64,000 nucleotides of DNA from Warburgia ugandensis (Eukaryota > Streptophyta > Magnoliopsida > Canellales > Canellaceae), in contig CP141132.1 in the NCBI GenBank assembly GCA_035236585.1, forward strand, positions 81,892,880-81,956,879, read 5' to 3'. Both the position numbers and the translations under genes were made by a program. Below, one piece after another: positions 49,760-60,775 of this stretch (positions are counted from its first letter, which is position 1; the number at the start of each line of letters is the position of its first letter). Below the pieces are notes generated by a model. That model was not told the DNA's origin. It did not search any database and saw only the letters and a program-made list of their open reading frames with translations.

Positions 49760-49912
49760 CACATGGCTCTTCGTCGTTCACCAATTCAACCAAGACGGTC
49801 TCCACCTTCAGTTGGAGCCTTTAAACATGATTTTGACATTGCAGCAATGGGTAATCTGGCTCTAGGGTGTAGGATTATTATAAGAGATGGTAACGCTGAA
49901 TCTCAAGCAGCT
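49760..49912 (+). pseudogene. RNase H-like fragment of a plant retroelement
   Basis: PPSVGAFKHDFDIAAMGNLA followed by LGCRIIIRDGNAES resembles the first strand and the GGIIRD loop of the RNase H domain in plant L1-type elements (typical form: FKLNxDGAxxGNPGxAGxGGIIRDxxG). The N before DG and the P of GNPG are replaced and the frame ends straight after, so this is a short remnant. Confidence 0.5.
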
Positions 49913-50169
49913 TGATCTGGGCCCGCTGACAGAACAGATATTGAATCAATGTGTTTTGGCATGCAATTATGGACCTTCAATCCTTTATTACCTGATTATA
50001 GAGGGATAGTCCTTTTTACTTTTTCTATTTATAATCTGAAAGAAGATTGGATAGTTCTTTTCTTTGTATTTATATTCTAAGCGTTCATCTTCTGCGAAAT
50101 ATTCTTACTTTTGTTTTTTAAGATTGACAGCAGTGGTGTACTATTAGACTGAAAAGTCAAGAAATGAAC

Positions 50170-50310
50170 TAATATAGACTTTTGATTGTTTTCTCAACTG
50201 TATGTAGAAGGGTAGTCTTTAGATTGTTTTCTTAACCAGAATCTGACTATTTTACCAGTTGCCGTAAGAAATGAACTAATGTAGACTTTAGATTGTTTTC
50301 CTAACCAGTA
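50170..50310. repeat. Short direct repeats
   Basis: TAGACTTTTGATTGTTTTCT (50177), TAGTCTTTAGATTGTTTTCT (50213) and TAGACTTTAGATTGTTTTCC (50282), two of them followed by AACCAG. The phrase GAAATGAACTAAT precedes two of them. Confidence 0.75.
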
Positions 50311-51745
50311 TATGACCATTTCTTACTTCAAATAACGGGAAGGAGACAGAGTTGGAATTCTTTCTTGGGTTGTCGTTATGATACTCTTTTCTTGGCTTGA
50401 AGTGATATGATATTGTGTTTTAGAATACAAAACAAGCGGATCTTGTACTTGATAGACGCCAATATATTTACAGCAAATGTAGGAATCTTAGCTCCTAAAA
50501 CTGGTGTCAGCCTGGAAGTAGGATCATGGAGGAAACAAGAATAAATTTTTTCTTGTTACACGTTTCTCGTTTTTAAGTAAACTAAAATAAATTCCCTCTG
50601 TGGTACATGTTTCTCCTGTCTGTGGTGTCAGCCTGGCATCATTTCCTATCTTCATTCTAAGCACTCATTTCTCTGAAAATCAAAAGCTTCAGTTAGTAAA
50701 CAGAGAACTTGTCAAAGGAAACCATCTAAAGGAACACTAGCAATACAGTAACGAAGTGTTATTGGACTTTGTATGATCTCCAATATGTTGACTTGAAGTA
50801 ATAAGATACTTTATTTGTTAATTAATACATAGGCTAATGAGATACTTTATTTGTTAGAGAATTTACAGTTAATACTGCTCCCTTCTTATTCTGGACTTCT
50901 AGGATTGCTGTAACAGCTTGTAGGAATTGCAACAACCAATTAGAGAAGTTTGAGATAATTGAAATGAGGGGCGCCAATTTAAAATTTGAGGGGTTAGGAA
51001 TTTTGGTTTTACCTTTGGGGGTCTTTCAGTGGGCATAACGGGGTCAGGAGTGTGGCCTTTATCTTGCGACAGAGACTTCCATGAGCAGTGCTATCCTAAT
51101 CAGATACAGAAGTATACAATTTTTAATCAATTAGTTTGATTTCTAGAAAAGGAGTGGAGTTTTATCATGGATCTACCTTCAACCTTTTTCCCAAGAGGAA
51201 TATTGGCACTGTCATGGCGTGTTCTTAGAAAGTGGGTTGGTAATAGCTGGTTGAACCAGCGTTTTTTATAGGACCCACATTAGGAAAAGAGAACAGAAGG
51301 ACGATAGAGGAAAATTAAGGATGTCCACCAGTGTGGGCTAGCAAGCAGAAATACCAAAGATCAAATTGTAAGTGAAGAAATTTCAGCATATGGACGTGCA
51401 TTTATACTGTGAGTTTGTGATTTTGCTCATGTTTCTTGTATGCTAGTCTTAGCTCCTAAATCATAATATATATGCTTTCTATGGTACTTCTTTTTGATGC
51501 TTGATTGTTTGGCTTTCAGGATGAGGAAGGAGAAAGCAATTGACAGTGATGGTGATGATAAGGATGTCAAGAAATCTGTGGTTCTTGACGATGGAAACAG
51601 TTGAGAAAACTTTAGGCTCGCTTTCTAGGCGTCAATCACACGAAGAACATGTTGGTTTTGTCATCCTTGCTGTGGGGGTGAGGGTTTATCCAAGTGTAGT
51701 ACCTTTTCTTCATCCGAGAAAATACTGTGAAAACTACACCTTAGA
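50311..51745. other. Spacer
   Basis: No gene recognised. Near 51520-51600 a TTGGCTTTCAG acceptor-like site is followed by an open DEEGES-like or MRKEKAIDSDGDDKDVKKSV reading, which may be one exon of a decayed gene; no family match. Confidence 0.35.
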
Positions 51746-51746
51746 T

Positions 51747-51870
51747 AAAAAGGGCAGCCTGGGGCATGAAGCTACTGCATATGCGGGGTTTGGAGAAGGA
51801 ACATACCACAAGGGTTTACAATGTACAGCCTTACTTTACATTTTTGCAAGGAGCTATTTCTATGTTCTGA
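51747..51870 (-). mobile_element. Au SINE, lacking its tRNA-like head
   Basis: Minus-strand copy with AAAAGGGCAGCCTGGGGCAT, TGCGGGGTTTGGAGAAGGA and CAGCCTTACTTTACATTTT blocks. It breaks off before the A and B boxes, 36 bases before the next Au SINE. Confidence 0.85.
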
Positions 51871-51906
51871 ACCTATATTTTCATTACTTGACATTCTGCC
51901 TTCGTA

Positions 51907-52056
51907 AAGGGCAGCCCAGGTGCACAAAGCTCCCGCCTATGCGGGTTCAAAGAATAGGCAGACCATAAGTCAATAGTATACAGTTTTACCTTAGATTTTT
52001 TGCAAGAGATTATTTCTAAGCCTTAAATCCGTAATCTCAAGGTCACACATCGACAA
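51907..52056 (-). mobile_element. Au SINE, second of a doublet
   Basis: Minus-strand copy from the CCCGCCTATGCGGG end to the GGTCACACATCG region, with a shortened head. Flanks TTCTGCCTTCGTAAA (51894-51908) and TTCTCCTTCATAAAG (52057-52071) are an aged target duplication. Confidence 0.88.
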
Positions 52057-52079
52057 TTCTCCTTCATAAAGCTCGTAAT

Positions 52080-52235
52080 TGGCTTAGGAAGCAAATCAGT
52101 GATACTCTTGCTCCTAAATTTCATCCTTATCAAAGGAAAAAGTGATGACTTAAACTTGGGACCAAGCATATTTCTATACAGATATGGAGTTGTTTGAGAC
52201 CACCTACGCTAAACATTTGTTGGCACTTAGAAGCC
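52080..52235 (+). repeat. Unassigned tRNA-like dispersed repeat, copy 3
   Basis: CTCCTAAATTTCATCCTTAT, AGTGATGACTTAAACTTGGG and CCAAGCATATTTC follow the same order as the copies at 37256 and 53350. Begins just after the Au SINE target duplication. Confidence 0.6.
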
Positions 52236-52570
52236 CATTGGCAAGCTAATAAAATCTGGTTTTTGCCGTTATGATATACGATCCAGAATAATCCGGATTT
52301 TATGTACCTTGCCATTAAGGTCCTTAACGGTCACAAGTATCTGATACACTTTGACATAATTCACATGCAAAGTGGCCATCCTTCATGCTAGCTGTTGTAT
52401 TTTCCTTTTTCAAGTTGTCCATGGGTCACCCTCAAAAGTCCTACATTTTTCTTGTTCTTGTGCCCATTAGAGTGCATAACTTGGTTTAGGCAGATTGAAA
52501 CTTGACAACGGTAGGACTAGGGCTGGTGACCTACTTCCCAAAGTGGAATTGCCTTTTCCGCCACTCTTAA

Positions 52571-52982
52571 GGGATTGTTTGGTATGCTTTATGGCTGCCA
52601 AGATCAGGAGCCATGATCAGTATGGGCTCTGAATCTTCTGATCCGATTCGCTCTTTAATTGTGTATGATTTCCTTGGGTTTGGGCCTTATATTTCAGAAT
52701 TTTTTGGGCTAAGCTTGGGCTTGATGGGACATGCATTAGAATGGATTTTCCCTTACAAAAAGACTCTTCTTCACACAGCCTCAGATGGCCTTGATTTGTG
52801 CTCCGACGACCAGTGGGCCTTGTGGTGGGTAGACAAAAGAAAGTGGTCTCCAACAAAGGGAAAAGGTAAAGGGCAGAAGAATGATCTAAATGAAACATAA
52901 TTATCAATGAATGGACCTTCATCCTTCTAAAGCAAAACTTTACTTTCCACCCAATGATAACATGTTTCCCAAACAACTACCC
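52571..52982. mobile_element. Tourist-like (PIF/Harbinger) MITE
   Basis: Ends GGGATTGTTTGG on the left and, inverted, GGGTAGTTGTTTGG on the right (52969-52982). TAA lies immediately outside both ends (52568-52570 and 52983-52985), the 3-base target duplication typical of PIF/Harbinger elements. 412 bp, no transposase frame; short open stretches inside are not genes. Confidence 0.72.
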
Positions 52983-53261
52983 TAAATCTCTACTCGTATT
53001 TTAGAATCAGTGCTTTGTGCTGCTAGGACTGCTGTGCTGAAGCTACTTGCCTGAGGAGCCTACAATCCCATAAGCTCCTACCATTGGCACAGGCAAGGTA
53101 GGACCGGTTTCCACACACCTGATATACGGTATGGCCCCCATCACCGATGCTAACAACAGCTGGCATCAAGGTGCCAATTTTCCTAACAAATTTTGTTGGG
53201 TGTATATAGCAATATTCTAGAGCAGTTGGTCGCGCATCTCCCTTAAAGTACACTTCTTTGC

Positions 53262-53330
53262 AGGCCCGTCCTGATTAAATTTAGGATAGTGTGTGTGAGC
53301 GTGAATAATTTGCTTTGTAATTCTTCTCTT
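53262..53330 (-). repeat. Unassigned tRNA-like dispersed repeat, partial inverted copy
   Basis: GATTAAATTTAGGATAGTGT and TTTGCTTTGTAATTCTT match GATTAGATTTAGGAGTGAGT and TTGCCTTGTAATTCTTT at 10262-10312, same orientation. Confidence 0.55.
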
Positions 53331-53349
53331 TGTACCAAGAAAATATCAC

Positions 53350-53490
53350 TGGCACTCCTTTAGTCACCCTCACTCCTAAATCTAAGTCCAGGCAAAAAAA
53401 AAAGTGATAACTCAAACTTGCCACCTAATGTATTCAAGGGAAGAAGCCGAGTCCTTTCGGACCAATTATGGTAGATATTTGTTGGCCTAT
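53350..53490 (+). repeat. Unassigned tRNA-like dispersed repeat, copy 4
   Basis: CTCACTCCTAAATCTAAGTC, AGTGATAACTCAAACTTGCC and GGGAAGAAGCCGAGTC follow the family order. With the partial copy at 53262-53330 it forms an inverted pair. Confidence 0.6.
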
Positions 53491-53499
53491 CTTCAGATA

Positions 53500-54017
53500 T
53501 ATCAATGAAACAACCTTTTTTTTTTTTTTTTTAATTTTATTTTATAAACAACACTAGAAGCACAAAAACTAAATAGAAAATGTAACAAAAGGAAACAAGC
53601 GTAAGAAACAGAGTAATCTCTTGAATGTTTAGAAGCTAGAAATTTACCTGATCAGACAATCTCTGTATCACATGTTAGCTATGTAACATTTATTCATTAA
53701 AGAGTGAAAGGAAAAGCAAGAGAGGGTTCCAAGGTCTGTAGCTGGCAACAACAACAATAAAATATAAAAGGGAGATTATCACGAAAGTCTTCTATAATGA
53801 CACGAATTCATCAGAAAAAAGGCCAAAAAATAGTATCATTCATGCAAGCAAGCAAGAAACTCAGGAATTTGTGTCCCTCTTTCGAATGAAAACTAGCTCC
53901 AAAATTTCCCTGGATCGAAAATCGAATTGAGGACGAATGATGTGGAATGAAAACATGATGAAGGGAGCTAGAAATCATGGCTGATGAAAGAGATGGATGA
54001 ATTGAATTTCTAAAGTA
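53500..54017. other. Spacer and 3' flank of the second OVATE-like gene
   Basis: Poly-T tract near 53517-53533, then A-rich sequence. The right part is the probable 3'UTR of the minus-strand gene. No other gene seen. Confidence 0.4.
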
Positions 54018-54698
54018 TCACCATCCGGACATTTGGCGACGGTGGCCGCAGTGATTAGCGCTCTGGGGAAGGAATTCGGCGTACATTTCAGTGAAGAACT
54101 TGTTGAAGGTGTCAACGTAGAAGGGACATGTAATACGAGAGTAGTAATGTAGAACCTCTTCTATGTCCTGGAGATGATCCACGTTGCTCGCATCCATCAG
54201 CTCTAATTCCTTGAGCCTTCGTGCCACGGTGCTACACGCCTCCGCTCTTAGACTTCGAGACGATGACTCGCCTCCCGATTTCACCACCTCCACCATTTTC
54301 TTCCTCCTCTCCTCCTCTCCCTCTTGTTCGGCTCGCCGTTCTAATGGGCTCCCATTCCCATACTTTAGAAAGCTCCCATTGTACACAGCCTGTTCGTCGG
54401 CAGACTGTCTTTCTTTAATGGGCTCTTTCGACTTCTTCGGCATAATCATCGCTAGTATCTTCTTTTTCTTACTCTTCTTGTTTTCTTGATCAATTCCCCA
54501 TCGGTAAGTGAAATCTTCGTAAAAGTTGTCCAGCTCTCTGAAGCTTTGAAGATTCTTTGAATCGGTGGTGCAGGAGAAGGGGTTCAAAGGAGGTGTCTTG
54601 GGAAGCCTTTGATATCCTCCGGATATCAAGTCTTTGACGCTTTGGAGGGTGGTGTTGAATAGCCTTTTGGCTTTAGAGATTGAGTTCTTTAGTAACAT
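54018..54698 (-). CDS. Divergent OVATE-like protein (OFP17-like)
   Basis: Intronless gene for 226 residues. The N-terminal MLLKNSISKAKRLFNTTL is followed by a conserved-looking YQRLPKTPPLNPFSC (29-43) and a FYEDFTYRW segment; the middle is lysine-rich and acidic and suits a nuclear protein. The C-terminal block from about 154 reads ACSTVARRLKELELMD, then LQDIEEVLHYYSRITCPFYV and FNKFFTEMYAEFLP. This has the layout of a variant OVATE domain, where an (I/V)EELLxYY..L.xPxxxD.xxxFxxE motif replaces the usual LLxCYLxLN...HxxIVxxFxEI, as I recall for OFP17-type proteins. The subfamily call rests on that memory and is moderate. An intact, long, non-repetitive frame supports a real gene. It faces the other OVATE gene at 30954-31748. 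Confidence 0.75.
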   Translation of the reverse strand: MLLKNSISKAKRLFNTTLQSVKDLISGGYQRLPKTPPLNPFSCTTDSKNLQSFRELDNFYEDFTYRWGIDQENKKSKKKKILAMIMPKKSKEPIKERQSADEQAVYNGSFLKYGNGSPLERRAEQEGEEERRKKMVEVVKSGGESSSRSLRAEACSTVARRLKELELMDASNVDHLQDIEEVLHYYSRITCPFYVDTFNKFFTEMYAEFLPQSANHCGHRRQMSGW

Positions 54699-54699
54699 T

Positions 54700-56976
54700 T
54701 GTGACTCTTAGACTCTCTCTCTCGGGCGGGGATGGGGATTTGTCTCTGCAAGAACAGCTATGAAACTCTTGCTTCCCACGGCCTCTTTTGTGGCTGTCGT
54801 TGTTAAGATAAGGACATTGAAGCTTCCTCTGGTTTCCTTATCGTTGAGAGAAAGGCAGAAGAGAAAAGGCTAAGGGACGGGGATGAGTCATGACCATGAC
54901 CAATCTTCTCTTTTTTAACTCGAAATGCAAACGCTCCTCCTATGCCTTTACCTTTTGTGTTTTTAACTTGAATGAACATCACTCCCATCTTTTCATTAGA
55001 CAAATGTTTGTTATTTTATTGGGTTTTATTTTGTTTCAAAGGTGGAGTTGGTATGTGTAGATGTCTTTGTCTTTCTTATAGGCATGAGCGTGGTTGTTGT
55101 TGAACTTTTAGAGAAATGGTATGGAGACTGAGTTTCTGAGAACTCAACTAGTTGAGCACAATTTTTGGCAGATCTGACCTATTCATCTTGTTCAGTCTCT
55201 CCTATTTTGGTTTTCTGTACAGATCATGCCAATTATATGTTTCTAACTACTTGTTTTTTTTAGTTGAAAATTAGAGGCAATGATTTAAAAACTGAAAGCT
55301 CATGACTAAAATCATCCATCGATAATGAATGTTTGGGTATCTAGCCAATCTGAGGGAGGCCAAACAAGATGGATAAGTTAGATCATTTAAAATTAGGGCT
55401 TACCTAGTTGGGTTCTAGGAGTTAATCCCAAAACTCAATCCAAATAGCATTTCTCAAACTTTTATTTGAGAGTTCTGTGTGTGTGTGTGTAAAATTTGAG
55501 AAATAGGGCCCTAATTGGGTCTATCTCTTCTTGAGGGGATGTGAATCCGATGAACTGCTTGCATATATGAACTCATCATTATCTTCAAATCTTTGCATAA
55601 TACTTTATTTCTCTCTCTCAGACACACGTGCACACACACTTAATTCTGGATTCCCAGATGGTGGACGCACATAATATTCTTGAGAAAATAGAAGTGGGTA
55701 TAAAGGTCCCGTCTCTCTAATTTTTTAGCGATCTATTTTGTTCGTCTGAGTCGCACTCCCCAAGATGAGAGATGCAAAAATCTCACCCAACAGATACTCC
55801 TTAGGTGGGCCTCTCCCTCCAAATGTGGACCATGCTAACAGAAAAGAATATTTATTGAGTACTTTCCACACTTACAGGGGGAGGGGTTCACCTTAGCGCC
55901 ACCCGTTGATTGAGATTTTTGGCATTCTCCTACCCTGAAAGAAGGAGAATCGGATGAACAGAGTGGATCCCTCATAATTTGGAGGAACAGAACAACACTC
56001 GCTTATGCACTTCCACCGTGTGGGACGTCACTCCTCGTCCGACTCGTTGGCATTACCATCTTTGCGTGTGAAAGTGCAAAGCTTTGAAAAGTGTTCATAC
56101 ATGGTGTCCACATCCTGCTAGCTAAACTACTACTGGGCTCAACTGTTCCAACAATCATCTGTGAGGTAGGGCAGACTATGGATCAGTCATTGACCAAATG
56201 CAACATTCTGGATTCATAAAAACTTCTTCACAAATCAAAGGCTCAGAATCATCCATAATTTCCTGGCAAAATGATCGTCACCCACTTAACTGAAGAATAC
56301 AATATCTATACCATTAATGTGCAAGGCCTCGTCTCAGGAATATCCTTTGATAAAAAATCCTAATCCTCTGACCTGTGCTTTGACAGCATAATATGCTGTT
56401 GTTTTCTTTGTGACCTGGGGAGTGTTTAGTTGACAGCTACAAGCTAGCCCGTTAATCACGGGAGTTTGGTTTGGAACGTGATTAGAAATGAATCCTAAAT
56501 AGACACATGTGGTAGAAGCACCAATTGTTGAATGAGAGGCCCCACCTTGGGATGATCGGATCCGTTGATCAGATTGCTATGACTTTGGACATCTGGTAGT
56601 TCAAAATGATTGCAGATTGGATGACTCAAGCATCCGAAGTTTACATTTGATCACAGACACGCCTCCTTAGGGGTGTCTGTTTGTCGTTCCTCCGCAATAG
56701 TCTGAAGAAAAGGCCAAAGAAGCAGGCGCATAGCTGGTCTATGGGGTTTGGAAGCAGTCTCCATCTCTCAAATCATCCAAGTTTCCAGTCTGTTTTTACA
56801 AGCCTGCTATTATTTCTTCTCATTGGGTCGTACCAAATGAACATGTTTCTCTTTCCTCCCGCATTTGATTTCCAGCTTTTCTTTACTTAAACGCCAGAAA
56901 TACAAGTCTGACTTGAGACATAAAAAAATGTAAGTTGCAGGTGTAGACATGTTCATTTCGTCATAGCATCCGATTT
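54700..56976. other. Upstream region of OVATE-like gene 2 and spacer
   Basis: GAGAGAGAG leader sequence (minus strand) lies just before the ATG at 54698; no clear TATA box. Further right is AT-rich spacer with a short GT run (about 55476-55490). No gene recognised. Confidence 0.4.
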
Positions 56977-56978
56977 GT

Positions 56979-57572
56979 AGGATGGCAATGGGTCGGGTCC
57001 GGGTAGATTTTATTTTATTTTTTCTACTTTGACCTTAGTACTTCTTTTCTCCCATGATCCGACCCGCTCCGGTCTAAGATTTTTCAAAGATATTTTAACC
57101 CTAACCCTTTTCGTTTTAAAATTCTGCTCCTAAGTCTGACCTCATATGGGTCAAACAGGTCGGTTCTCCCTAATAAACCCCAATTTTATTTTATTTTTTG
57201 GTTTATGGTAATTGTCCAGATTTTTCTTTCAACGTTCAAGAGGGTTTCTGCAAGTTTTTTTTTCCTTTTTTTATTTTTATTATAATGTTTTGTGTGGTTT
57301 AGTTACTTTGTGTTACTCGTGTATGACTATAATTATCAAAATACCATTATATTTATATTTTAAAAGTTTATTTGAGGGCATTTTTTCCATTTAAAATAAC
57401 GTGGATAAGCTGCTCAGACGTATCTCTTTGCTAATGACCTTACCCTCTGCTCGGTTCAAAGATTTTTTTAACCCTATCTCTACGCTAGTCATAAATTTTC
57501 TACATCTAATCCTGATTCTTATTGGTCATTCAGGTTGGTCCCTTTAAATGATTCGACCCACTGTCATCCCTA
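56979..57572. mobile_element. Non-autonomous hAT-like element, about 594 bp
   Basis: Left end AGGATGGCAATGGGTCGGGT pairs with the right end, which inverted reads AGGGATGACAGTGGGTCGAA. This start is typical of plant hAT-derived MITEs that I have seen. AT-rich interior, no transposase frame. A clear 8-bp target duplication is not visible, so the superfamily is by resemblance. Confidence 0.65.
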
Positions 57573-58846
57573 TTCAGCACTACACATTCTTCACATATTT
57601 AAACGATAAGCATCCAAAACAGATCCAATGGTTTAGATTAGGAAAACAATGGGCCTCATGGGGACCATGAGGCGAGTAGAATTGAGATCCAGACGTTGTA
57701 AAACATCCTCATGATTAAACGTGTTATCTACAGAAAAAGTGTAAGAAAATAAGATGAACTACGTGATTTTCTTGGAAGATTCCTAAATGAAGATTGACAG
57801 TTCAAAAGGCTCGGATCACCTAATTGTTCGCCAATCTCGTTGGGCCGAACAACAACGGTCTCATTGAAAGCGGGCTTAGGTGATTCAAGCAGTTCATCTT
57901 CTGGCTGCATTAATCTTAGATACACGCCTAGAGCATTTGGATGGCGTGATCCTAACTATTACTACTCTGTTGTCTAGATGGACGTCGGATCGAAACTAGC
58001 GTAAAATATTTTCAATCAATTGGAACTAAGGCCGTTCACTGGAAAAGATTTTTACAGAAGTTGTAGCCCAGACGATGAATGGGCTTTCATTGATCTAGCT
58101 TCATCGTTTGCCAATTCATACCCAAGAAATTAGTCCCTAATGTAATCATTCAAAGCCGGCTTCTAGCTGTTAAGTCCCGTAGAATGATTAACGGTGATGA
58201 AAGCAAGTTGGTCACTCTAGCAACTTCCCCACACCAAATTTGTTAGTAAAAGAGTGCGTGAGGCCCAATATTATTGTATGCCTGGGCTACCCATTTAAAA
58301 AGGCCAATAAGATCAGTTATGGCCATCAGAAGGTCCACATTAGGTACAAAATCTTGGTCAATGTTGCGTAGAAGGTGAAGATCATTATTCGGGCACAGGC
58401 GTTTGTTTGGTTGCTTAGATCAGGTTTCAATTGGAAACGTAACTAAATAGATCGCTGGTTTTGTATCACCAACTCCATGGTCCATATTCTTTTATTGCAT
58501 GTAAATCCATGCACTGATCGACAAGTGCAAACACAGCCATATAAGAACTTAATCTAACATCAGCTGCAGTAGGGTAAACTTAATTATTTGAAAGGAATTC
58601 TCCCAGGTGGAAAGCGTTGTTACCCCCTTCAATTATACGAAAGACCTAAAAAATTTATGCTATATAAAATTTTGTGTCGGAGAATTTATTTTTCTTTACC
58701 AAATTTTTTATGCATTTTCTTATAATTTCCAATTAATGGATTTTATTAATCCAACTGGGGAAGGATTATAAATGAATAGAGTCTCACAGGTGGCCACGCT
58801 TTTGGGAGAGAGAAGAGGTCCAAGGGTAATGAAGCTTTATTCTATC
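57573..58846. other. AT-rich spacer
   Basis: No gene or recognised element. Confidence 0.4.
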
Positions 58847-59068
58847 GATCTAATCCACTCGTCATATTTAGAATTGCTTAGATAGGCGAGAGATCACATG
58901 TCATATTCATTGGATGCTTTTAGTCTGTATTTTTATGATAACAAATAATACCCATATATTTTATTAAGATTTTAAAGACTCAAAACAAGTAGCTAGGATT
59001 ATCCAATGCATTGTCTTTTATTGGGTTCCCTACTTTTGATATGACATACATGATGAACGGCTTAGATC
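58847..59068. mobile_element. 222-bp MITE, copy 2
   Basis: Ends GATCTAATCCACTCGTCATA and TGATGAACGGCTTAGATC pair as the ends of the copy at 7787-8008 do, with mismatches. Internal blocks GGCGAGAGAT, TGGATGCTTTTAG and CCAATGCATTG correspond to GACTAGAGAT, CTTTTAGATG and CAAATGCATTG there. The overall length is the same, 222 bp. Confidence 0.68.
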
Positions 59069-59204
59069 TACAAAAAAGAAGACAAACATGGACTTCTCCC
59101 TCTCAAGACGTGTATACCCCCTGCACCCCCCCACCCCCGGGGACTCAAATGGGTAAAGACATTTTGAGTAAAGATACTGCGAGATGCACAAAAGACTCTC
59201 CCAT

Positions 59205-59440
59205 GGGTTAGAGATATAACCATTCTCACCTATTTCCTATAGCTCAAGCTTTTAGGTTAAATGGCAATCCAATATGTATCATAACTTTACCGATTGAGAG
59301 GTCATTAGAGTCACGAGACCCATTTGTCAATCCCACGTGCAATAGCTAAAAAATAGGACTCCATATAAGCCGGTGTATTAGACATATAACTATTCTTGGC
59401 CTATTTTCTATTAGCTTAAGCTTTTAGGTCAAATGAATAG
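59205..59440 (+). mobile_element. Miniature LTR retrotransposon, copy A
   Basis: Two short terminal repeats, 59205 to about 59275 (GGTTAGAGATATAACCATTC... CTCAAGCTTTTAGGTTAAAT) and 59374 to about 59440 (GTATTAGACATATAACTATT ... TTAAGCTTTTAGGTCAAAT), bracket an interior of about 100 bp. Where a tRNA-Met primer site would lie, the sequence is a decayed GTATCATAAC. No coding frame. Layout fits TRIM/SMART elements. Confidence 0.6.
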
Positions 59441-60417
59441 ACTCTTTTTTTATAATGGGACTGGAGTCATCTTTGAAAGATCCAATACATTCAACTTATT
59501 TGACCGATTGGATGTTTTCATTGAATCAAGAATGCTCACTGTTGGTTCTTAAAACTGAAAAAAATAATGTTCACAATCATTAGGTTGGCGTATTTTTCAC
59601 TTATAGCCTAACAAGGCCAGGCAAACAAGACCAATTGCTTAGGTCTAGTGAAAAAAAAAGCCCTAGGAAGGCATTTCATGGAGACTTATTTTCTGCATTT
59701 CTGAATATATACAGTAGTTGATGGACATTCAAAAAGGACCCCAATATGTTTGAGGGTAAATATTCCCGATTGTTGTTAGAAAAATGCATTCGAGAAAGGT
59801 AATAAACCTTATCTTGACTGGAAGCCCTTAGGCTCTTCATCCAATAAACCTTATCCCTGGTTTTGCCAGGACTGTGTGCACCATTGGGTTTTGGGAGACA
59901 GTATTGTGCCGGTAGAATATTCATTTGGCATGGCACAGAAACCATGTGATTTAGCTGTTAATAGTTTGCGAGTCTAATGGTATTGATATATACAGAGATT
60001 TTTCTTTTTTCTTTTTATTTTTTATGCATGCCTAAAATGTGTAGGGCTTCCTTGATTGAGAAAGTACCTTTCATGCTCCTAAACCTTCTCTTAAGGTCCA
60101 AACTTAAGCTCCTTTTAATCAGCTCTACAAATAAGGGCATGCACAATACGACTTTCTTTTTGAATTTTGAGATTTTATTTATAAGTAAGCATAATACAAA
60201 AAAGAGATCAAGGCCATCATTTTGTAACTTACACCTCAACAAAACAACAGAGAAACACCAACAAAAGAACAATATATTCGTCAATAGATTCAAGTGTAAT
60301 GATATGCTAAAAAAGACAGTCATATGTTATCAGCATCGGTTCATAAGCAAGGCACTTACGTTCTCCCTCTCTCTCAAGCGAAAAATTAAAAAGCAAGTCA
60401 CTCGTGCATATAGTCTT
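59441..60417. other. Spacer between two miniature LTR elements
   Basis: AT-rich; no gene recognised. The open stretch at 59977-60486 (169 codons) runs from this spacer into copy B of the miniature LTR element and has no recognised motif. Confidence 0.4.
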
Positions 60418-60665
60418 TGTCAGAGATATAAATATTGTTGGCTCACTTCTTATAAGCTGAAGTTTTTGGGTTACATAGTTATCTAACTTGGTATCAAAGT
60501 CATTGACATAGAGGTCATGAGTTTAAATAAAAAACCTTCCATTTATCAATTTTACGTGCAACAGCCTAAAAATGGCCAATCACGTAAGAGAATGTGTTAG
60601 AGATATAAATATTGTTGTCCTACTGTTTGTTAGCTTGAGCTTTTAGTGCAAATAATAATTAAACA
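60418..60665 (+). mobile_element. Miniature LTR retrotransposon, copy B
   Basis: Terminal repeats start TGTCAGAGATATAAATATTG (60418) and TGTTAGAGATATAAATATTG (60595), each about 70 bp. The first is followed at once by TGGTATCAAAGT (about 60490), matching the plant initiator-tRNA-Met primer site TGGTATCAGAGC at 10 of 12 positions. The interior has no coding frame. Total about 248 bp, so it depended on enzymes from another element. Confidence 0.7.
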
Positions 60666-60667
60666 CT

Positions 60668-60775
60668 GGTAAATCTTATTCGTGTCCACAGAGACTAGAA
60701 CCTACAACCAAGCTTACTTCAAGAGAGATGCCGAGTTGTTTATGACCTAACAAAGCACTTACTTGATAAACAGAA
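60668..60775 (+). repeat. Unassigned tRNA-like dispersed repeat, copy 5
   Basis: CAAGCTTACTTCAAGAGAGA and TGCCGAGTTGTTTATGACC match the CAAGCATATTYYAGAGAAGA...GTTGTYTGAGACC blocks of the other copies. On the minus strand the B-box position reads AGGTTCTAGTC, the closest of all copies to GGTTCGANTCC. It follows copy B of the miniature LTR element directly. Confidence 0.55.

Noticed and set aside
59977..60486. 169-codon plus-strand frame
   Set aside because: Runs from spacer into the left terminal repeat of a miniature LTR element; composition-driven and without motifs.
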